Below are positions 43,400 to 50,683 of a stretch of 64,000 nt of DNA, one piece after another. Numbering within the stretch: the stretch's first letter is position 1; each line of letters begins with the position of its first letter. The notes below the pieces were generated by a model, which saw nothing but the letters and a program-made list of their open reading frames with translations, was not told the origin of the DNA and ran no database searches. Both the position numbers and the translations under genes were made by a program. This DNA comes from Paenibacillus eucommiae (GTDB taxonomy: Bacteria; Bacillota; Bacilli; Paenibacillales; NBRC-103111): positions 144,708-208,707 of the forward strand of contig NZ_JAGGLB010000017.1 of the NCBI RefSeq assembly GCF_017874215.1, written 5' to 3'.

Positions 43400-43816
43400 T
43401 ATCACTACTATCCCCTTCCCTCAGGAAGCAGCCTCTATGGGCAGTCCTTTTGAGCGTGCGATTCACTTGGGCGATGTTTTTCATCGTTAAAGTAGCAGGT
43501 CCTTCTCAGCTGCGTGCTCTTCATTCCTAGCGCTGCACCCGCTAGGAAATCTCCTCCAATCAAGATAAAAAGCCTTGCTGGCTGTCCGTTTGAGCTTGGT
43601 GTTCGTGTGATTCGTGCGATTGTAGCTAAAGAGAGGGAATGGCTGTGGGTGGAAGAGCGTTAGCGTCCGCCTTTAAAGATTTGTTCCCACCTCCTCATCG
43701 ATTCCATTTAAGGGAACAAATCTTTAACAGCGGCTGGAGCCCACAGCCATTCCCTCCGCAATGCACCCAAGTCACGAACACGCACATCAAAGGACGCCGC
43801 AAGACGTTTTTTTCAT
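43400..43816. repeat. Dispersed repeat module C with one palindrome and a 120-base hairpin
   Basis: One palindrome (43467-43491, TTGGGCGATG / CATCGTTAAA) is followed by flanks shared with modules A and B (CCTTGCTGG, GAGCTTGGTGTTC, GATTGTAGCT). A large inverted repeat then follows: GGGAATGGCTGTGGG (43635-43649) pairs with 43740-43754, and TTAAAGATTTGTTCCC (43673-43688) pairs with 43712-43727. The module ends with CAAAGGACGCCGCAAGACG and a T-run (43791-43814). The segment 43218-43400 also lacks a convincing gene. Confidence 0.8.
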
Positions 43817-43951
43817 TTGCAACTTCAAGTGCTGAGAAAACCCAAATAGTTGCAGACAAGGATACCCGCCGATATATACGAGGAAACAGCTGCATATCTT
43901 ATAGTAGTAGTTGTATCGCTTGTAACAAATTTCAAAGGGAGAGGATGGGAT

Positions 43952-44527
43952 ATGGAAATATTTCCCGGATATCGAATTACGAGTCCGTATGGAATGCGGC
44001 TGGACCCGATTACAGGTGTACCGTCATTTCACACGGGTATTGATATGGTCAAGTTTCACAGGGCTCCTATCTTTGCTTTTGCCGCTGGTGAAGTGGTACA
44101 TGCTAGAGAAGGGGTTACGGGAAGTGGTTTTGGAGGATTTGGTAATGTGGTTGCGGTGAAGGATGAGCGAGGGGCACTTCAATGCTATGCGCATTTGGAC
44201 AGTATTTCTGTAAAAGTGGGACAAAAAATCGCAGAGGGGCTGGAGATTGGCAAGCAGGGTATGACAGGGCGTGTTACAGGCTCTCATTTACACTACGAGG
44301 TGCGGAAGACGTCATCTCCGAGCTATGGATTTGGGACGCATACGGACCCGTATCAATATTTGCTAGAGCTTGGAGAGGAGGAGTATAAAGTGACAGCGGA
44401 GGATGCCAAGAAGATTATCCCGTTCCTGAGTGCTGCTTATGAAGCGACGAATAGTAAGGAGGCACGTGCGGAGTTTAACAGGCTGGCAAACGAAGTGCGC
44501 AAGGTGGCCGGGCTGCCTCCTGAATAG
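43952..44527 (+). CDS. M23-family peptidase (LytM-like)
   Basis: 191 residues from the ATG at 43952 (GGGAGAGGATGGG upstream). The M23 zinc motifs are FHTGIDM (H27, D31) and GSHLHYEV (H112, H114). The family cleaves glycyl or cross-link bonds in peptidoglycan. There is no signal peptide, which fits a phage-type endolysin exported through a holin. The C-terminal ~50 residues (TAEDAKKIIPFLSAAYEA, FNRLANEVRKVAG) form a helical domain like those on Paenibacillus phage lysins. The next two genes are small membrane or basic proteins on the same strand, compatible with a lysis-cassette remnant. Confidence 0.85.
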   Translation: MEIFPGYRITSPYGMRLDPITGVPSFHTGIDMVKFHRAPIFAFAAGEVVHAREGVTGSGFGGFGNVVAVKDERGALQCYAHLDSISVKVGQKIAEGLEIGKQGMTGRVTGSHLHYEVRKTSSPSYGFGTHTDPYQYLLELGEEEYKVTAEDAKKIIPFLSAAYEATNSKEARAEFNRLANEVRKVAGLPPE

Positions 44528-44620
44528 GGGAAGTAAGCTATAGCGAGCAAGCGATACGAATTGAACTGAACTGTCTACTCGAAAGGGTAGGCTTTTCCTT
44601 AGCAAGGAGGAGGGCATTCG

Positions 44621-45262
44621 ATGAGTTGGCTAACAGATATCAGGCCTATTTTAGAAACTCTGTCTTTTTTAGCAAGTATTTGTTTAGCGGCAACGATAGT
44701 TATTGGATTAAGGCAGCTTAAGCTTTTAAAGGAAGATATGTTTATCAAAAATAAAAGGGCTTCCGTTGAAAAAAGCATAGAATTTCTCAACTGGTTTGCT
44801 ACAGATTTCCTTCCGAAGCATGATGAATATGTAAATGAAGTTAAGAAAAAAGAAGCGCCGCTATACGAGGGACCCAGAAATGAAAACTTTGTTTTTGATA
44901 GCAATTGTAATTTGAGCATGGAGCCGATTAAAGATCATTTGCAAAAAAGCATTGACAGCCGCGGGGCTGATTTGTTAAATCAATTGGAATATTTCAGTGC
45001 AGCTTTGCTCAGTGGATTGGCCGATGAGGAGCTGGCTTTCAATCCGCTTGCCCATATTTACTGTTCGATTATTGAAGGGCTGTATGTTGTCCTGTGCTAC
45101 TACAGGGATGAGGAAAGTAAAACGATGTTCACAAATATCGTCACCCTACATAAAATGTGGAAAGATCGTTTGGAAAAAATGAAGATGGAAATAGCCAAAA
45201 ACAAACTGATCGATGATATATCTAAAATCAAGGATACACGTATAAAAGGGATCGGGCTGTAA
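44621..45262 (+). CDS. Hypothetical protein with one N-terminal membrane segment
   Basis: 213 residues. A single hydrophobic segment at ~13-30 (LSFLASICLAATIVIGL) is followed by a mostly helical cytoplasmic domain of ~180 residues. No family was recognised with confidence; the layout resembles DUF4760-like proteins. AGCAAGGAGGAGGG precedes the ATG, 93 bases after the M23 peptidase. The very end is basic (KLIDDISKIKDTRIKGIGL). Confidence 0.6.
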   Translation: MSWLTDIRPILETLSFLASICLAATIVIGLRQLKLLKEDMFIKNKRASVEKSIEFLNWFATDFLPKHDEYVNEVKKKEAPLYEGPRNENFVFDSNCNLSMEPIKDHLQKSIDSRGADLLNQLEYFSAALLSGLADEELAFNPLAHIYCSIIEGLYVVLCYYRDEESKTMFTNIVTLHKMWKDRLEKMKMEIAKNKLIDDISKIKDTRIKGIGL

Positions 45263-45291
45263 GCCAATTAAGCTGATCGGAGCGTGATTGT

Positions 45292-45441
45292 ATGAAACAA
45301 AAGAAATTAGCGAGCGGAGCCGTATTGATTGAAGCATCAACGAAAAAAAAGAGCAGCACCACCAGCGGCCCGCCCTCTAAAAATAAATCCACCACGCAAT
45401 TATTGTCTGATGCTTTTAAAGCCCTTGCAAAGGTAAAGTAA
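45292..45441 (+). CDS. 49-residue Lys/Ser/Thr-rich small protein
   Basis: ATG with GGAG nine bases upstream, 29 bases after the previous stop, encoding MKQKKLASGAVLIEAS, then TKKKSSTTSGPPSKNKS and a helical end LLSDAFKALAKVK. It is strongly basic with a low-complexity middle. A strong terminator follows 47 bases later, so it is the last gene of the M23 unit. Function unknown. Confidence 0.5.
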   Translation: MKQKKLASGAVLIEASTKKKSSTTSGPPSKNKSTTQLLSDAFKALAKVK

Positions 45442-45487
45442 GTTTGTAAAATTCACTAGTGCTTGTTAAGCACATGGAAGATTCAGA

Positions 45488-45529
45488 AACAGATAGGGTG
45501 CGTTGGTGCGCCCTATCTGTTTTCTTTTT
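45488..45529. terminator. Bidirectional intrinsic terminator
   Basis: AACAGATAGGG pairs with CCCTATCTGTT, extended by GCG/CGC-type pairs, followed on the plus side by TTCTTTTT. On the minus side it overlaps the last codons of a small convergent gene. Confidence 0.85.
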
Positions 45530-45677
45530 GTGCTGATCCGCCTTCAGAATTTGTATCACTATCAGATTGATAGGCGATCACGATGATATTCTCCGATGTT
45601 TGCTCCCGCAACTGATCCTCGAATGCTTCAAGCTGATTAATTAGGTTCGGATTTAACTCTGCTGGCTTGTAGTCCAT
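45513..45677 (-). CDS. 54-residue acidic small protein
   Basis: ATG preceded by AAGGAGTGTGAAAAGGT encodes MDYKPAELNPNLINQLEAF, then EDQLREQTSENIIVIAYQ and a Ser/Asp/Gly-rich tail ending KENR. It has an amphipathic helix and a short beta-like strand. It is the only gene on this strand between the terminator and the AraC regulator. The ribosome site supports it; the function is unknown. Confidence 0.5.
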   Translation of the reverse strand: MDYKPAELNPNLINQLEAFEDQLREQTSENIIVIAYQSDSDTNSEGGSAQKENR

Positions 45678-45771
45678 ACCTTTTCACACTCCTTATCATG
45701 ATGATCTAAGTGTTAGCTGTATGCACGATAGTTATACACCTGTTCTATGCACCCGTTGTATGCACCGTTCT

Positions 45772-46545
45772 TTAGGGGCTGTCTTCATCCGGAAAAACAT
45801 CGGGTTCGCTGCTGCCCATGCGGTATTGGGTCGGAGTCACTCCATGGGTTTGTTTGAACAGCTGTCCGAAATAACTGACATCGGCAATTCCTACTTTTTC
45901 CGCTACCGCGGCGATCGTCAGGTTGGGGTCAGGGAGCAGCTTGATCGCGAGCTTAATACGAAATTGGGACAAGTAGTTCATAATGGTTATCTGGTACGTA
46001 TCTTTGAAGGTGCGGCTTAAATACTGGCGGCTGATGTTCAGCTTTTTTTCCAGCCAATCAAGCTGTATAGGCTCAGCGTAATGCTGATGCAGTTCATCGA
46101 GAATTTGGCGGGCTAGCTGTGCGCGGTTAATACTGACCTTAGACTGGGGGACGCCTACAGACTTAAGGACTTCCGGTTTTGAAGCCAACACATTGCGGAT
46201 AATGCGCTCTACCTCGACAGCATCCACGGGCTTAAGCACGAAGTAATCGATATGCAGATCGATCGCCCTTTTGGCATATTGAAATTCATCGAAAGCGGTG
46301 ACGATAGCAATGGCCGTGTCAGACATGCGCGACTTGATTGCCGCCGAAACATCCAGACCATTCAGGCCAGGCATACGGATATCCATAAAAATCAAATCGG
46401 GCAAATAGCGTTCGAACTGCTCCAGTGCTTCATTGCCAGAGCGGGCCATATCAACTACAACTGCCGGCAATTGGCTGTCCACAACAATTTTGTTTAACAC
46501 TTTTCGCTCTATCGGCTCGTCGTCGGCAATCAGAATGCGCAGCAT
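45772..46545 (-). CDS. Response regulator with AraC DNA-binding domain
   Basis: 257 residues. The receiver has D8/D9 and phosphoacceptor D55 (LIFMDIRMPGLNG). Two AraC helix-turn-helix units follow (LDWLEKKLNISRQYLSRTF and IAAVAEKVGIADVSYFGQLF). The short linker is more like the regulators paired with PocR-domain kinases than the long YesN type. The matching kinase is encoded 4.1 kb away at 50684. The gene is divergent from the glycoside-hydrolase-like gene at 46849, and the 303 bases between them hold a cre site and an element shared with the kinase gene. Confidence 0.92.
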   Translation of the reverse strand: MLRILIADDEPIERKVLNKIVVDSQLPAVVVDMARSGNEALEQFERYLPDLIFMDIRMPGLNGLDVSAAIKSRMSDTAIAIVTAFDEFQYAKRAIDLHIDYFVLKPVDAVEVERIIRNVLASKPEVLKSVGVPQSKVSINRAQLARQILDELHQHYAEPIQLDWLEKKLNISRQYLSRTFKDTYQITIMNYLSQFRIKLAIKLLPDPNLTIAAVAEKVGIADVSYFGQLFKQTHGVTPTQYRMGSSEPDVFPDEDSP

Positions 46546-46615
46546 AATGGTTAATTCCTTTCCATAAAAACTGTACCTGATTCAATATTAATATATCTGA
46601 TAACCATATGCATCT

Positions 46616-46660
46616 TAAAATCGAACCTACTATTATGAAAATAAGAAAGGTGAGCCGGGA
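46616..46660. promoter_or_regulatory. 44-45-bp element shared with the kinase gene upstream region
   Basis: TAAAATCGAACCTACTATTA followed by TGAAAATAAGAAAGGTGAGC aligns with 50641-50684 with about ten mismatches and one gap. Here it lies between the divergent AraC regulator and hydrolase genes. It may be a binding site for the regulator or a duplicated promoter fragment. Confidence 0.5.
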
Positions 46661-46721
46661 TACGGACTGAGAGGACGAGTCACTCTGCCGTACTCCGATT
46701 CCATTTAGGGTTAAGATATTA

Positions 46722-46736
46722 ATGAAAACGGTTTCT
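46722..46736 (+). promoter_or_regulatory. cre-like site upstream of the hydrolase gene
   Basis: ATGAAAACGGTTTCT fits the relaxed cre consensus WTGNAANCGNWNNCW at every position, 113 bases before the ATG at 46849. It suggests carbon catabolite control. Confidence 0.6.
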
Positions 46737-46848
46737 ATTTTCGGATGTAAATGAGTAAGAGATTTACTACAATGTAAGTACAATAAGTTTGTAAGTTAGT
46801 ATTAGGAGCTCACATAACTTTAGATCTAAAAAAGAAGAGGTGCTGTTC

Positions 46849-49659
46849 ATGACTGATACAGCTGCAAAAGTGGATGTGTTTAACTGGAATCTTCCACGGT
46901 TCATGCCGGTAGAAGTTGCTGTATCCGCAAATGGCGTTGAATTGAAATGCTGCGGAGAAGTGGTTGCTTTAAAAGGCGCGCTTTTTAAAACGCAGTCGGA
47001 TTATGAACTTAACGAACTATGGAGGTTTGAAGAATATCTAGGACAAGAAGGACATCAGGGACAAAAAGGACAAAACTTCAGGGTGCTTTCCTTAGATTTA
47101 ACTGCTGATCGGCAGACTATTTTACATAAAGTATCCTGGTTTGCAGGGGATTGGGAAGCTTACGATGAAAAGCTCGTTCATTCCACAGCGCTGCAGGATA
47201 ACTTCTTGTTTCTCAGAAAAGGAAAAATATCCTTCTTTTTATCCTTGGATTTTCCAAGCAGTCAAATAAATCAAGACGGGATCTCCTATGAGCCTTGGGA
47301 TCAGATCGCGGCCAATGAAACGTATACTTGTCATACTGTAAGTGTGGGCGCATGTGTATTGTCGGGCGTTAAGATCGGTGATTATGATCGTTCTGAGATT
47401 GAAGCTTTGAGCTCCTATATTGAGCAGCGTTTTCCACAAAAGTTCGAGCGTCCGGTTACGGGGATTACTTGCATTACGAATGGGATGACGGATGTTAGCG
47501 AAGGCCGGATTTTTTATTCGATGTATGATAATCCAACACTGCTGCTTGATCCGGATGTTTTGGAGCGGGAGATTGACCTATGCGCGGAAGCAGGCTTCGA
47601 GTATTATCAGGTATTTGAAGGTGTTTTTGATTGGCCTGATGATGATACCAAGATAGGTCATGCACTGCGAAATTTGGTCAAGTACGGTGCGGATCGGGGA
47701 GTGCGGGTTGGCGATTACGTACATCCGGGCGAGCTGTACTGCCCGCATTATAATTATGAGCACCGTCATTTGGACAAGCCGGAATGGCGTCAATTGAGCG
47801 CGGATGGGACGCGGGGGCAGCTTTGTCTGGGCTGTAAAGACTATGCGGATTTTTTACGGGATCAGGTTGTCTCTCATAATCGTAAGTATAATGAACAAAT
47901 GGTTTGTTTGGATATGCTGGATATAGCGCCCTGCTACAGTACCACTCATAATCATCCTAAAGGCGATGTGTATCATCAAGTACGGGGGCTTGTTGATCTT
48001 ATGGTATCGCTGGCAGCCCTTCATCCGGAGTACCTGATCTGGTCGAATAGCGGCAATTGGCTGGAGTTTATGCCTAAGCTGGTATGGTATAACCCGAATA
48101 TTTATTTGACCGATCCTCATGTTCGGGAATACTCGCCTAATTTAAACATGTTGAAGCTTATGGGCGACACTCGGCGGGAACAGATGGTGACCTTTCACAA
48201 TACTTACTTTGTACCTTATCGATATTACAGCAATTGCGAATATTATTTTGTTAAGCGCAGCCGGGTGTCAGATTTACTGTTTTTTGAATATAGCATTCTC
48301 CAGGGCCTTGCTGTGACGCCTAATATTTTTATGGGGGAATGGAGAACATTTCTGGAAAGAATCCCTTCGGGCAAACGTGCCGAGTGTGTTGCTTTTATGA
48401 AGAAATGGCTGTCCTTTATTAAAAGCAATTTTGATGTTTGGAAGCATACGAAGCAGTTTGGAGACGCGCCAAGTATCGGGGGAATGGAAGCCTACTCACA
48501 TGTCGAAAAAGACAGAGGATTTCTTTGTTTCGTGAATTCAAATCCTTTTCCTGGAACGATTCGTTTTCAACTGGATGGATCTATTGGACTTGAGAAAGAA
48601 GCTTTATACGATTTATTTGAAATCTACCCCATGGAATGCCCACTAGCGGAACAGCCTTTACCGTACGCTGCGTTTGGTGACTTCATTACGTTTGAGCTTC
48701 CGGCCCATAGTGTGCGTTATATCGAGATAAAACCTTACGTGAAGCCTGACAGCTTGAAGGTATTGGGTCTTCCGGCTGAAATCACCCAAACAGAACAGGG
48801 GTATCGTTTATTGCTTAAAGCTCCTCAAGGAGAGCAAGTTCGGCTGGGGCTCATATTGCCTGACGGCGAAGCGGTGGAGCAGGTTTTTGCTCAGCAGGTG
48901 CCAACAGTTCCGATGTATACTTTTCCAGCCGCGGCACAGCTTTATGATGCTGCTGCTAGCACTAACCGTAACGTGGCTCAGGTGGAAGTTACCTTTCCAA
49001 GAATCAAGGCACCTCGTGAGCTGACAAATTGGGTCATGCAGCCTGGCAATATGGAGGTGAAGCTTCCGCAGATGGAGAAGTCACCCTTCCTGGGTGCGAT
49101 AGTTCAAGGCGCGTATTCGGAAAATTATGAGGTATGGCTGGATGTTGTGGTGAAGCAGAATGATCCGGAGCCGAGCCAGTTGGAACATAGTGATTTGAAG
49201 GAGAATGATTCGGAGCCGGGCCAGTTGGAACATAGTGATTTGAAGGAGAATGATTCGGAGTCGAGCCGGTTGGAGCATAGTGACTTGAAGGAGAATGATT
49301 CGGAGTCGAACCAGTTGAAGCAAAATGAGCTGACGCAGATTCATGCACTTTCTATGCCTGAGCAGGATGAACAATTGTTTAGTGGCAAGACGCATACCTT
49401 CGAAACTGATTTTGATCTTCCGTTTATGGGGTGGGATTCTTTTTCGCCGGGCTATGGTGATGATGCTGTTATTGAATTGGCGTTTACCGATCCTGGGCGG
49501 GTGAGCGAAATTTCGGCTGCGATCAATGGGGAGCCCATCGAGGTGCGGCGTTATCCTTACGCTACAAATAAGGCATGGTATTCGTATTACATAGTGCTTA
49601 CAGGCAATGTTAAATTGGGCAAATTGAAGTTATCCGTTAAGATCGATTGGGTGGATTGA
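46849..49659 (+). CDS. Large glycoside-hydrolase-like protein with tandem-repeat linker
   Basis: 936 residues from ATG 46849 (GAAGAGGTG upstream). No signal peptide, so probably cytoplasmic. After a beta-rich N-domain, residues ~200-560 look like a TIM barrel of alpha-galactosidase/GH36-like type: EGVFDWPDDD, VGDYVHPGELYCPHYN, then VCLDMLDIAPC near 350 with a candidate nucleophile Asp, and WSNSGNW. A beta C-domain follows. Residues ~771-830 are four 15-residue repeats (QLEHSDLKENDSEP type), a likely recent insertion. It probably processes oligosaccharides imported by the MalEFG-type transporter downstream. The family assignment is tentative. Confidence 0.65.
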   Translation: MTDTAAKVDVFNWNLPRFMPVEVAVSANGVELKCCGEVVALKGALFKTQSDYELNELWRFEEYLGQEGHQGQKGQNFRVLSLDLTADRQTILHKVSWFAGDWEAYDEKLVHSTALQDNFLFLRKGKISFFLSLDFPSSQINQDGISYEPWDQIAANETYTCHTVSVGACVLSGVKIGDYDRSEIEALSSYIEQRFPQKFERPVTGITCITNGMTDVSEGRIFYSMYDNPTLLLDPDVLEREIDLCAEAGFEYYQVFEGVFDWPDDDTKIGHALRNLVKYGADRGVRVGDYVHPGELYCPHYNYEHRHLDKPEWRQLSADGTRGQLCLGCKDYADFLRDQVVSHNRKYNEQMVCLDMLDIAPCYSTTHNHPKGDVYHQVRGLVDLMVSLAALHPEYLIWSNSGNWLEFMPKLVWYNPNIYLTDPHVREYSPNLNMLKLMGDTRREQMVTFHNTYFVPYRYYSNCEYYFVKRSRVSDLLFFEYSILQGLAVTPNIFMGEWRTFLERIPSGKRAECVAFMKKWLSFIKSNFDVWKHTKQFGDAPSIGGMEAYSHVEKDRGFLCFVNSNPFPGTIRFQLDGSIGLEKEALYDLFEIYPMECPLAEQPLPYAAFGDFITFELPAHSVRYIEIKPYVKPDSLKVLGLPAEITQTEQGYRLLLKAPQGEQVRLGLILPDGEAVEQVFAQQVPTVPMYTFPAAAQLYDAAASTNRNVAQVEVTFPRIKAPRELTNWVMQPGNMEVKLPQMEKSPFLGAIVQGAYSENYEVWLDVVVKQNDPEPSQLEHSDLKENDSEPGQLEHSDLKENDSESSRLEHSDLKENDSESNQLKQNELTQIHALSMPEQDEQLFSGKTHTFETDFDLPFMGWDSFSPGYGDDAVIELAFTDPGRVSEISAAINGEPIEVRRYPYATNKAWYSYYIVLTGNVKLGKLKLSVKIDWVD
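49159..49338 (+). repeat. Four tandem 45-bp repeats within the hydrolase gene
   Basis: Four in-frame 45-base units encode N-D-x-E-x-(S/G)-(Q/R)-L-(E/K)-x-(S/N)-(D/E)-L-(K/T)-(E/Q). The first three differ at only a few bases; the fourth has diverged. The 15-residue period adds an acidic flexible linker. Confidence 0.9.
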
Positions 49660-49708
49660 GTCGCACTGAAAATTTCATAGGCAAAAAAAGAATTTTGTAA
49701 TAAATAAT

Positions 49709-49745
49709 AGCCCTGTCCATGTTTATGGTCCAGGGCTTTATCTAT
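49709..49745 (+). terminator. Intrinsic terminator after the hydrolase gene
   Basis: AGCCCTG / CAGGGCT stem, extended by CCAT/ATGG inside, followed by TTATCTATTT, 50 bases after the stop codon. Confidence 0.8.
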
Positions 49746-49864
49746 TTAGTGCCGAAGCAGCTAAGCAGCTTATGAAATCAAGCCTTCTGCTATTTTACCC
49801 ATGGATAGTTGCGGTATGGAGTCATGTTCCAGCAGAAAGGGGCCCCTTCCATCCCCTTCCATAC

Positions 49865-50054
49865 TTTTAATGATGAAAAACATCGTTAAAGAGCCAAATT
49901 TACAGTCCATACCTGCTTTAGCGATGAAAAACATCGTTAAAACTCCAGAAGTCAGCCGAAAAGCACGCTCATGGCACATTTAGTGATGAAAAACATCGTT
50001 AAAGAGCTAAATTTACAGTCCAAGCCTGCTTTAGCGATGAAAAACATCGTTAAA
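49865..50054. repeat. Cluster D: four TTTAACGATG-family palindromes
   Basis: Palindromes at 49865-49890, 49917-49941, 49979-50003 and 50030-50054, all with an AAAAA loop and near-identical arms (TTTAGCGATGAAAAACATCG core). Copies 1-2 and 3-4 form a ~114-base direct duplication: AAATTTACAGTCCA and CCTGCTTTAGCGATG are repeated between them. Confidence 0.9.
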
Positions 50055-50321
50055 GGGAGGAGTGGGCAGGAGGCTGGGGCATTAACTGGTGGGGGCGTGG
50101 ACTTGGTGGCAATTTTGGTAAGGATGTAAGGGCGCAAGGGTAGAAGGTGTAATATGTGTGATCATGATTGTCTAATGATGCATTGGTGCGCTGGTGTAAT
50201 GAGGTGATTAGGTAGTAAAGTGCGGATATTATGCTTAAAACGTATGGATTTAGTCTGAAAAGTGACATGATTTGTGTATTGAAGAAACTCCCCGAGTCAT
50301 TTTTCTCGGATTTAGCCATAA

Positions 50322-50584
50322 GCTATGTGAAACATAGATTTTCATCTCATCACTATCCCTAAGGCTCAGGATAAACACTTTACTGGCAGTCCGTTTAAGG
50401 TAGCAGTGTTCCTGCTCAGTAGGTTGAAAGAGAAAATGAACGATGGGTGGAGAGCGCCAGCATCCACATTTAAAGATGGGTTTCCTTCCGCTGCTTGGAT
50501 ATATTCAGGGAACCCATTGTTTATTTTCTCCTCCCAGCTCTAGGAGCCTTACAACAAAGGACGCCACTAAGTGTTATTTTTCAT
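50322..50584. repeat. Repeat module D' with a 100-base hairpin
   Basis: Flanks match module C (AAACATAGATTTTC, CACTATCCC, GGCAGTCCGTTT). GAGAAAATGAACGATGGG (50430-50447) pairs with CCCATTGTTTATTTTCTC (50513-50530), including two G-T pairs. The end, CAAAGGACGCCACTAAGTG with TTATTTTTCAT, matches the other module ends. No gene was recognised in 49746-50683 apart from these repeats. Confidence 0.75.
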
Positions 50585-50640
50585 AAATGATCATGCTGTT
50601 CCCTGCGTTATGTGGCATAATTATATAAGAGCTACCATCA

Positions 50641-50683
50641 TAAAATCGAATCTATTCTTATAATATAAGGAAGGTGCACCAGG
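50641..50683 (+). promoter_or_regulatory. Second copy of the shared element, at the kinase promoter
   Basis: TAAAATCGAATCTATTCTTA followed by TAATATAAGGAAGGTGCACC, matching 46616-46660. It contains TATAAT at 50659-50664 and the kinase ribosome site (AAGGAAGG), so the conserved block runs from the probable promoter to the start codon. Confidence 0.5.

Noticed and set aside
43214..43453. 79-codon plus-strand open frame after the SF0329-like gene
   Set aside because: It overlaps the previous stop and the terminator hairpin, and its 3' part is repeat-module sequence; the only ribosome site is the terminator arm.
49801..50137. Short open frames on both strands within palindrome cluster D
   Set aside because: They encode repeats of MKNIVK or FFIAKAGLDCK that come directly from the palindromes and have no ribosome sites.
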